Position numbers and translations under genes: made by a program. Below, in pieces: positions 57,484 through 64,000 of a stretch of 64,000 nucleotides of DNA. Below the pieces are notes generated by a model. That model was not told where the DNA came from, ran no database searches, and saw only the letters and a list, made by a program, of their open reading frames with translations. How positions within the stretch are numbered: the stretch's first letter is position 1; each line of letters opens with the position of its first letter. Source of the DNA: Chitinophagaceae bacterium (GTDB lineage Bacteria > Bacteroidota > Bacteroidia > Chitinophagales > Chitinophagaceae); NCBI GenBank assembly GCA_016703625.1, contig JADJBP010000001.1, forward strand, positions 372,001-436,000, written 5' to 3'.

Positions 57484-58674
57484 TTATGTTTTTAAAACCC
57501 CTAATTCTTTTCCAATTTTAGTAAACGCTTCAATTGCTTTATCCAAATGCCGCTGGCTATGTGCAGCACTTAACTGTACCCTGATCCTTGCCTGTCCTTT
57601 TGCAACCACCGGGAAGAAAAAACCGATCACATAAATGCCTTCATCCAGTAATTTGGCGGCAAAATTTTGTGCCAGCACCGCATCATATAACATGATGGGA
57701 ACAATGGGATGGTCGCCGGGCCTGATATCAAAACCTGCTTCGGTCATTTTTGTTCTGAAATAGCGGGTATTGCTTTCCAGCTGATCTCTCAATTCGGTAG
57801 TTTCGCTCAGCATATCCAGCACAGCTATGGAAGCACCTACAATACTTGGAGCAAGGGTATTACTGAATAAATAAGGGCGGCTTCGCTGTCGGAGCATTTC
57901 TATGATCTCTTTCCGGCCACTGGTGAAACCACCGCTGGCGCCACCCAGAGCCTTGCCCAAAGTACCGGTAATGATATCGATCCGTCCCATCACATTCCGG
58001 TATTCATGGGTTCCTCTTCCGGTCTTGCCTAAAAAGCCGCTGCTGTGGCATTCATCGATCATTACAATGGCGTCGTATTTATCTGCCAGGTCACAAATTT
58101 TATCCAGCTGGGCTATGGTGCCGTCCATGCTGAAACTTCCATCAGTAACAATAATGCGGCTGCGCAACTGAGCCGATTCTTTAAGTTTTAACTCAAGATC
58201 CTCCATATTATTATGCTCATACCGGAAGCGCTGTGCTTTACACAAACGAACACCATCAATGATCGATGCATGGTTGAGTGCATCAGAAATGATCGCATCC
58301 TCTTCCCCGAATAATGGTTCAAAAACACCGCCATTGGCATCAAAGGCCGCGGCGTATAAAATGGTATCTTCTGTGCCTAAAAAACCGGACAGCTTTTTTT
58401 CAAGTTCCTTATGTATATCCTGGGTGCCACAGATAAACCGCACACTGCTCATACCATAACCGCGCAGGTCAATGTATTTTTTGGCAGCGGCCACTACTTT
58501 AGGGTGAGATGAAAGTCCCAGGTAATTGTTGGCACAAAAATTAAGTACGGTCTTGCCATTTACTACAATTTCGGCACCCTGTTCACTGCTGATAATGCGT
58601 TCTTTTTTGATCAGGCCGGCATTTTCTATTTCTTTCAGTTCACCGGCAATACGGTTTACAAATTGTTCATTCAT
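57484..58674 (-). CDS. kbl: Glycine C-acetyltransferase (2-amino-3-ketobutyrate CoA ligase)
   Basis: PLP enzyme of the alpha-oxoamine synthase family, ~396 residues from the ATG at 58674 (MNEQFVNRIAGEL). Motifs: NFCANNYLGLSSHPKV, GMSSVRFICGTQDIHKELE, SDALNHASIIDGVRL, MIDECHSSGFLGKTGRGTHEY, and the PLP lysine in ITGTLGKALGGASGGF. It splits 2-amino-3-ketobutyrate with CoA to glycine and acetyl-CoA in threonine breakdown. No threonine dehydrogenase gene is adjacent. Confidence 0.93.
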   Translation of the reverse strand: MNEQFVNRIAGELKEIENAGLIKKERIISSEQGAEIVVNGKTVLNFCANNYLGLSSHPKVVAAAKKYIDLRGYGMSSVRFICGTQDIHKELEKKLSGFLGTEDTILYAAAFDANGGVFEPLFGEEDAIISDALNHASIIDGVRLCKAQRFRYEHNNMEDLELKLKESAQLRSRIIVTDGSFSMDGTIAQLDKICDLADKYDAIVMIDECHSSGFLGKTGRGTHEYRNVMGRIDIITGTLGKALGGASGGFTSGRKEIIEMLRQRSRPYLFSNTLAPSIVGASIAVLDMLSETTELRDQLESNTRYFRTKMTEAGFDIRPGDHPIVPIMLYDAVLAQNFAAKLLDEGIYVIGFFFPVVAKGQARIRVQLSAAHSQRHLDKAIEAFTKIGKELGVLKT

Positions 58675-59022
58675 ATAGTTAAGGTTAATTCGGGGCAAAA
58701 TTAAGGGAAATACCTTATCCCATCCCTGCCTCCATCTTCAACTACATTCGTTCTTTTGCAAGGAATACGTTATAGGACGAAAGCGAAATGAATCCAATCC
58801 AGGGGCAGATAGAAAATTGCGTATGTTTATGATGAACTAAGGAAATAAAGACGAGGTGGAAGGGCCGAATGTTTAAAATTGTATCAAAGTGCGCCGTCCT
58901 ATCTGGTGAACAAGGGCGAAGGGGGGATGAGGTATTTTTTTTATTTTCTGTAACATTTTATTCTTCACCTTCGTATTACACTCAAAACAACCTAATTGCG
59001 GTAACCAACTGCCAACACCTGT
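58675..59022. other. Intergenic region between kbl and the ECF sigma gene
   Basis: About 350 bp between divergent genes with no ORF of note. It presumably carries both promoters, but I see no TAnnTTTG box close to either start and no strong inverted repeat. Confidence 0.5.
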
Positions 59023-59508
59023 ATGACGGAGAGAGAATATAATGAATGCGTAAACCTGTATGCAGACAATGTGTACCGGTTTATCCTGAAAAACCTCAGG
59101 CACCAGGAGGATGCCAGGGATGTGGTGCAGGGTGCTTTTGAAAAACTGTGGGTTAACAGGGATAAGGTTGAAAATGACCGGAGTAAAAGTTACCTGTTTA
59201 CCATTGCATACAATCAAATGATTGACCATGTGCGTAAAAATAAACGGGTTGTATTGAGCGGGGATTTTTCGGAGAATGCAAAAGGCACGGTTGGCCATAA
59301 ACATGATACCAAAAGAATTTTGAATGAGGCATTGAATAAACTGAGTGAAAAACAACGCAGCCTTGTTTTATTGAAAGATTATGAGGGATACAGTTATGAA
59401 GAAATCGGACAGATCACCGGGTTGAATGAAAGCCAGGTAAAAGTGTATTTGCACAGGGCCAGGTTACAGTTGCGGGAGTATATTGTGAGCCCGGAAAATG
59501 TTATTTAG
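59023..59508 (+). CDS. ECF-type RNA polymerase sigma factor
   Basis: 161 residues. Region 2 reads CVNLYADNVYRFILKNLRHQEDARDVVQGAFEKLWVNRDKV...YLFTIAYNQMIDHVRK, and region 4 reads LNKLSEKQRSLVLLKDYEGYSYEEIGQITGLNESQVKVYLHRARLQLREYI. There is no region 3, as usual in ECF sigma factors. The next gene encodes a membrane-anchored anti-sigma-like protein, so this is probably a surface-stress or signal-responsive sigma released from that partner. Confidence 0.95.
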   Translation: MTEREYNECVNLYADNVYRFILKNLRHQEDARDVVQGAFEKLWVNRDKVENDRSKSYLFTIAYNQMIDHVRKNKRVVLSGDFSENAKGTVGHKHDTKRILNEALNKLSEKQRSLVLLKDYEGYSYEEIGQITGLNESQVKVYLHRARLQLREYIVSPENVI

Positions 59509-59516
59509 CTTTTAGT

Positions 59517-59602
59517 TCATAGTTAATGGTTCATAGTAATCAACCTTAAACTATGAACCATAAACCATGAACTATGAACCATGAATTATGAACCATGAAC
59601 AT
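59517..59602. repeat. ATGAACC(ATG) tandem-like repeats reaching the next start codon
   Basis: Units such as AACTATGAACCATGAAC recur about six times, starting as their reverse complement (GGTTCATAGT). The ATG of the anti-sigma-like gene at 59595 is the last ATGAAC of the tract. Confidence 0.75.
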
Positions 59603-60762
59603 TAACAGACATAATTACGAAACTTTTTTCCTGCTGTATGTAGATAAGGAATTATCTGCGCCGGACAGGAAAGCTGTTGAAGTATTTGTGCAGGAAAATC
59701 CTGATCTGCAAATGGAATTGGATTTATTACAGGCTACCGTGATAAAAGCCGATGATATTGTATTGAATAAAAAGGACTGGTTGTATAGGGAAGATGAGAT
59801 CACTGCTTTACAGGAAGATCTTTTATTATATGCCGATGATGAATTGACCGCATCAGATAAAAGGTCGGTTGAAGCCCTGCTGGCAATTGATAAAAAGGCA
59901 AGAGCCGAATGGGCTGTTTTGCAACAGACAAAAATGCAACCGGATATGGCTGTTGTTTTTGCAGACAAAGCATCTTTATACCGTCATGAAGCAGGCAGGG
60001 TTGTGGTTTTCAGGTGGTGGCGGGCAGCCGCAGCCGCCATATTGCTTGGCTTTGGGATTTTTACCGGCGTTTCGGTATATAATAATAATTATAAAACAAA
60101 ACCCGGTTCGGCAGAACTGGCTGCCGGGCAAAAAGTAATACCCGGACAACCCGGGTCCGGATCACCCGAAAAAAAGAATACCGCAATTGAGGAGTCCCCG
60201 GAAAATTCAAACAGGGAAAATGTTATTGCAACCCATTTGCCCGATTCCAAAAACTCCGGTGCTAATGAAAATGATATAACAGCTGTTGTAAAAAATAATA
60301 ACAGGAACGGGGTTACCGTAAAAGATAATTTAACGGTACTGCAAACTGTGAATGATAAGCCCGGTAATAATTTACCAAAACCAAATTTAGAAAATATTAA
60401 CAGTAACCCGCGTAACGAAACAATTGTTGCTTACGTATTACCTGAAAATAACAACAGCGGCAAAGTTTCCGGAAGCAATGATGCTGTAGTTAAAACCAAT
60501 CCGAAAGAAAACATAATCAACACTATTGTAACCAATACGAACAATGGTAGATCAGATGCAGCTGTTAAAGCCATGCTGGTATCCAATACCACAACGGCCA
60601 ATGATGAAAACAATAACAGTTACCTGGATATAGATGACAATAAACAAAACGGACAGCACTGGGTGGATTTTTGCGAAAAGCAAAAGAGTGCTGGAACGTA
60701 CCGCCAATGTTAATACCGGTGAAGGCATAAAAGTTGCCGGTTTTGAAATCGCATTAAAATAA
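59595..60762 (+). CDS. Anti-sigma-factor-like membrane protein (frameshifted near its end)
   Basis: About 388 residues. Two N-terminal copies of a helix-rich repeat (YETFFLLYVDKELSAPDRKAVEVFVQENPDLQ; EDLLLYADDELTASDKRSVEALLA) resemble anti-sigma ASD-like modules. A single span lies near 139-160 (RWWRAAAAAILLGFGIFTGVSVY). The periplasmic part is Asn/Lys-rich and low-complexity. Deleting one T near 60672 restores WVDFAKSKRVLERTANVNTGEGIKVAGFEIALK and moves the stop to 60762. It follows the ECF sigma gene and precedes an outer-membrane protein, consistent with a sigma / anti-sigma / effector operon. Confidence 0.8.
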
Positions 60763-60782
60763 TCACTTAAAAATTGAAACTG

Positions 60783-61652
60783 ATGAAAAAGCTAATTCTA
60801 CTTTTAGCCATGGCCATGTTTTGCATACACGTATCGGCACAGGAAGATCCTAAAGTACCCGGTGAAAATAAAGACACCATTCGTGTTGGTGGTATCATTA
60901 TCGTAAAAAAAGGAAAAAAGAAAGATGGTAATGTGGAACTTAAGATCGGTGGTGATAACCCGAAAAAGAAAAAATCGAATGTAAGCACCAACTGGTGGAT
61001 ACTTGACCTCGGGTTCGCCAACTACAACGACCGTAGTAACTATGCCACTGCGGGCAATTACCTGGTCAACAGGCCCGGGTACCCTGCTTTGGATAAAAAT
61101 GATTTTAAACTCCGTGCAGGCAAAAGCATAAACGTAAACATCTGGTTTTTATGCAAAGGCTTAATTTAATAAAGCACCATGTTAACCTTAAATATGGTTT
61201 TGGCGTGGAACTGAATAATTACCGGTACAAATCAGCCATCAATTATAATGAAGGCGGACTGGTACCTTATACAGCCAATACACAAACCAATGCCCCGTTT
61301 ATTTTCAGGGATTCCATTTCCTTTTCAAAAAACAAACTGGCGGCCGATTATGCCACTATACCCGTGATGCTGAATTTTGTAAGCCATCCCAACCAGCGTA
61401 AAAAAAGGAGTAAGCCTGAGCGTTGGCGTGAGCGCAGGTTATTTATACAGCCAGCGCAATAAGCAAAAAAGCAACGAAAGGGGTAAACTGAAGAACAAAG
61501 GTGATTACGGCCTGAACGGTTTAAATTTTCATACATAGCTGAATTGGGCCTGGGCGGTATTACTGTATGGCTCATACAGTCCTAAATCCATATATGAAAA
61601 AAGCCTCGATATCAGGCCTTACAATGTAGGCTTCCGGTTTAGTTATTGGTAA
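60783..61652 (+). CDS. Outer-membrane beta-barrel protein (frameshifted)
   Basis: Signal peptide MKKLILLLAMAMFCIHVSAQ from the ATG at 60783 (a TTG opening upstream is unlikely). After a Lys-rich linker (IVKKGKKKDGNVELKIGG) the barrel strands are visible: NWWILDLGFANYNDRS, LKYGFGVELNNYRYKSAINYN, ADYATIPVMLNF, SLSVGVSAGYLYSQRNKQ, SYIAELGLGGITVYGSYS, and a final PYNVGFRFSYW with terminal aromatic. At least three one-base slips (near 61140, 61405 and 61520) separate the pieces. Resembles PorT-like outer-membrane barrels. Probably part of the ECF sigma operon. Confidence 0.82.
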
Positions 61653-61725
61653 TATGCTCTCTCCCCCCAATCCCTTGCCTGCTAAGGAAATTCCTGAAAA
61701 GATAAGGGTTGGGTTTTATTTAATT

Positions 61726-61752
61726 AATACCGGCTCTGCCGGTATTTTTTTT
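61726..61752 (+). terminator. Terminator of the ECF sigma/OMP operon
   Basis: A 9-bp stem AATACCGGC / GCCGGTATT with loop TCT is followed by a T run, 74 bases after the restored stop of the outer-membrane gene. Confidence 0.9.
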
Positions 61753-61847
61753 CCACATTCACTAATATTTGTTAATGTTTTTCCACAGAATAAAATAATT
61801 TAGCGTGGCACATCGTTTGCGTTTAAAAAGAAAATTATTTTTGCCTG

Positions 61848-62435
61848 ATGAAATTCACCCGTATTTTTAAAATAAGCTTTTTTGTTGCTGTCCTGGCTAT
61901 GGTCTCTTTTATACCTGCCGGCAAAAAAAGAATGGCTGTTAAAAGAACGGTACATGCAAAAAGGGCAAAGCCGGTTGTTACTGACAGTGTTGCCAACCCA
62001 TATTATATAATTGTAGATAAGAGCGAATACGAACTGTATGTTTATGATGATGAAGGCTGGTATGCTACTTATCCCATTGTGTTTGGCAGTAAGGACCTGA
62101 GCGATAAAATGCGGGAAGGAGATAAGCGCACACCGGATGGCACTTTTAAAATTATCATTAAAAAAATTCACCGGCAGTGGGGCCCCGAGTTGTTGCTCGA
62201 TTACCCGACCCAGGAAAGTGTTCAAAAATTTAAGGAAAGAAAAGCAAAAGGCATTTTACCCAAAACTGCAAAAATAGGTAATGGTATTGCCATACACGCC
62301 ACCCGGCCGGGTGAAGAATGGACCGTTGATAATTTTTATAACTGGACCGACGGTTGTGTATCCGTTAAATATACCGAGATGAAAGATCTTTTTAATTATA
62401 TTCCTTTGGGAACCATGGTAACCATCCGCCAGTAA
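61848..62435 (+). CDS. L,D-transpeptidase (YkuD family)
   Basis: 195 residues with an N-terminal signal or anchor (ISFFVAVLAMVSFIPAG). The YkuD domain has YYIIVDKSEYELYVYDDEGW, TPDGTFKIIIKKIHRQWG and the catalytic segment IHATRPGEEWTVDNFYNWTDGCVSV, with His150 and nucleophile Cys170; the TDGC variant replaces the SHGC of the prototype, as in the YbiS-related subgroup. Forms 3-3 cross-links in peptidoglycan or attaches proteins to it. Intact. Confidence 0.93.
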   Translation: MKFTRIFKISFFVAVLAMVSFIPAGKKRMAVKRTVHAKRAKPVVTDSVANPYYIIVDKSEYELYVYDDEGWYATYPIVFGSKDLSDKMREGDKRTPDGTFKIIIKKIHRQWGPELLLDYPTQESVQKFKERKAKGILPKTAKIGNGIAIHATRPGEEWTVDNFYNWTDGCVSVKYTEMKDLFNYIPLGTMVTIRQ

Positions 62436-62443
62436 AAGCCCCG

Positions 62444-63217
62444 CTATTTTAATTTGATCATTATGGCATGGCCATTCAGGTTGTGTATGATCTGCCTGTC
62501 GGGATAGGTAAAGTATTCTTCTACCAGTTTTGTTACACCGGTACAACTGTGAAATCCGTAATCATCAAAAACCACCAGGCCACCGGGGATCAGTTTATCC
62601 CAAACCCATTCCAGGATGTCTTTTGCCGAATCATAAACATCCACATCTATATGGCAAAGCCCGAATTGTTCATTGGTATCAATTTTATTTGCAGTATCCT
62701 CCGGGAAAATCCCTTTTAAAATTTTATAGTGCGGGTATTGACTTTTGGTTTTTAAAACATCTTCCACAATATACTGGCTGGTATCACTGTGTTCGCCCCC
62801 GGTATAAAAACTGTCGTTGGCCCCGGCTTTCGCAACTCCTGCAAAGGTATCTGCGAGGTAGATCGTTGCCGTACTTTTTAAATTGGATAATTGTTGCGAC
62901 ATGATACCGGCAGTACCACCACGCCAAACACCCACTTCCAGGATGGCAGCACGCGGATTCAGTGATTGTACTTTTTGAACCAGCCGCCACAGTTCGTAGC
63001 AGCGGTAAATATCTACCAGGGTATTGTTTTTGATCTGCCCGTAAATTTTCATAAAAGCCTCATCGCCCTGCCAGGGGGTATAATTTGCTGCAGGAAAGGA
63101 AAATCCATAATGAAAACCGTCAATATTGAAATTGCCACTACCCTTATAGGTTGGCCTTTTACCGATATAAATACCGGTTTTATCAAAAAGGGAATGAATT
63201 AGCTTTTTTAAGATCAT
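62444..63217 (-). CDS. TylF/MycF-type SAM-dependent methyltransferase
   Basis: 257 residues. The SAM-binding start is AAILEVGVWRGGTAGIMSQQL; then TIYLADTFAGV, LCHIDVDVYDSAKDILEWVWDKLIPGGLVVFDDYGF with the metal-binding Asp cluster, and a closing TYPDRQIIHNLNGHAIMIK. Matches the TylF/MycF sugar O-methyltransferase family (Mg-dependent), possibly modifying a surface or secreted glycan. Intact; 56 bp downstream of the queA gene on the same strand. Confidence 0.87.
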   Translation of the reverse strand: MILKKLIHSLFDKTGIYIGKRPTYKGSGNFNIDGFHYGFSFPAANYTPWQGDEAFMKIYGQIKNNTLVDIYRCYELWRLVQKVQSLNPRAAILEVGVWRGGTAGIMSQQLSNLKSTATIYLADTFAGVAKAGANDSFYTGGEHSDTSQYIVEDVLKTKSQYPHYKILKGIFPEDTANKIDTNEQFGLCHIDVDVYDSAKDILEWVWDKLIPGGLVVFDDYGFHSCTGVTKLVEEYFTYPDRQIIHNLNGHAIMIKLK

Positions 63218-63273
63218 AGTAATGTTGACATATATTTTAAAAGTACGCTGTGCAAAACTAAGGAAGGATTTTA

Positions 63274-64000
63274 TTATTGGCCTATAAATAAAAGGCTGCC
63301 ATCGCCATAACTTAAAAAACGGAAATCATGCTGCAGGGCATGGTCATACACTTTCCGCCAGTCATTACCGATAGCTGCAGCAACCAGTAACAGCAGGGTT
63401 GATTGCGGCTGGTGAAAATTGGTAATAATGGCATTTGCTATTTTGAAGCCATAACCGGGGGCAATTAAAATCTGTGATTGTGTAAACAGGTTTTGAAGCT
63501 GGTTAACTTTCATCCAGTTCAATAAAGCTGATAAGGCTTCCCGTGCCGTGATGTTGGAATTTGCCAGTGGCGATTCATATATCTCCCATTGATTTATATA
63601 CAATTGTTTTATTGCAGGTTGCAATATTGCTTTAACGCCCATCCAGTAAAGGCTTTCCAGCGTTCTCAGTGAAGTGGTACCCACTGCAACAATCGTTTTA
63701 TCCAGGCTGTTGACCAGGTTTTCAATCATGTCAATTCGCACATCTATCCATTCGGCATGCATTTCATGATGGGCCATGATTAGCGCTTTAACCGGCTTAA
63801 AGGTACCTGCACCCACATGCAGTGTAACAAAATCCGTTTTAATATTTTTTGCTGACAGGCGTGTGAATATATCATCGGTAAAATGTAACCCGGCTGTTGG
63901 TGCAGCCACTGATCCCTTTTCACTGGCATAAATGGTTTGATAACGCTCGGTGTCGGCCTTTTCTGTTTTTCTTTTGATATATGGCGGTAAAGGGATATCG
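63274..64000 (-). CDS. queA: tRNA preQ1 ribosyltransferase-isomerase QueA, 3' part
   Basis: C-terminal ~240 residues, cut by the right edge of the window. From the edge: DIPLPPYIKRKTEKADTERYQTIY, then GSVAAPTAGLHFTDDIF, TLHVGAGTFKPVKALIMAHHEMHAEW, VAVGTTSLRTLES, NFHQPQSTLLLLVAAAIG and the terminal FRFLSYGDGSLLF. QueA moves the ribosyl part of SAM onto preQ1 at tRNA position 34 to make epoxyqueuosine. No frameshift in the visible part. Confidence 0.96.
   Translation of the reverse strand, partial: DIPLPPYIKRKTEKADTERYQTIYASEKGSVAAPTAGLHFTDDIFTRLSAKNIKTDFVTLHVGAGTFKPVKALIMAHHEMHAEWIDVRIDMIENLVNSLDKTIVAVGTTSLRTLESLYWMGVKAILQPAIKQLYINQWEIYESPLANSNITAREALSALLNWMKVNQLQNLFTQSQILIAPGYGFKIANAIITNFHQPQSTLLLLVAAAIGNDWRKVYDHALQHDFRFLSYGDGSLLFIGQ

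Noticed and set aside
59517..59602. Possible CRISPR array
   Set aside because: Short direct repeats without spacers and without cas genes.

Overview
The window looks like a stretch of chromosome from a member of the Bacteroidota, most likely a Chitinophagaceae-like (order Chitinophagales) organism. The evidence is a SusC/SusD outer-membrane pair, several -7 boxes of the Bacteroidota type TAnnTTTG, Bacteroidota-type neighbourhoods (birA / rsfS / ftsH / LUD protein; alaS / M23 peptidase / MerR regulator), a periplasmic BLIP-like PepSY protein, DUF4369-TlpA and M28 secreted peptidases. I see no rRNA or tRNA gene, no CRISPR array and no prophage.

Layout. 1-4 kb: end of a GMC oxidoreductase, a beta-helix protein apparently fused to a PnuC-like membrane domain, and a CpsB/YwqE-type PHP phosphatase. 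4.6-9.6 kb: BLIP-like protein, an sdpR-sdpI type repressor/membrane protein pair with a visible operator, an M28 peptidase, a lipoprotein and a bacterial deoxyhypusine-synthase-like enzyme. 9.8-17.4 kb: second M28 peptidase, rpiB, tatC, a DUF937-like protein, prfA, an amidohydrolase, recO. 17.5-25 kb: MMPL exporter and the SusC/SusD pair behind a textbook promoter. 25-32 kb: TlpA-like thioredoxin, gatB, a double-PDZ protein, a GNAT acetyltransferase and alaS. 32-41 kb: M23 peptidase, MerR regulator, thioredoxin-fold protein, propeller-like protein, LpxH, GGCT-like protein, lutC, ftsH, rsfS, birA. 41-48 kb: DUF4157-like protein and bcp joined by an 80-base G tract, M23 peptidase, MORN protein, carB, and an ORF6N gene. 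48-64 kb: comEC, OmpA-like protein, purH, EamA transporter, a deacetylase-like protein, lutB, kbl, an ECF sigma / anti-sigma / outer-membrane-barrel locus, an L,D-transpeptidase, a TylF-like methyltransferase and the 3' part of queA.

Sequence quality dominates interpretation. About twenty genes, including ones that must be intact in any cell (alaS, ftsH, tatC, gatB, carB, birA), are broken by single-base indels, most of them in short homopolymers, and conserved protein sequence resumes in another frame. Two more are stopped by one substituted base. I treat these as consensus errors and annotate each as one gene. The 80-base G tract and a C/A/G/T homopolymer-rich patch at about 25.07-25.2 kb are also probably artefacts.

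The most interesting real structure is repetitive. Short palindromic or tandem elements of several families lie between genes, and some sit in frame inside conserved genes (alaS, purH, recO, an amidohydrolase) or supply a gene's last codons (an M23 peptidase, lpxH). Separately, three near-identical 21-bp palindromes lie before, inside and after the ORF6N gene, which suggests a protein that recognises a site built into its own locus.
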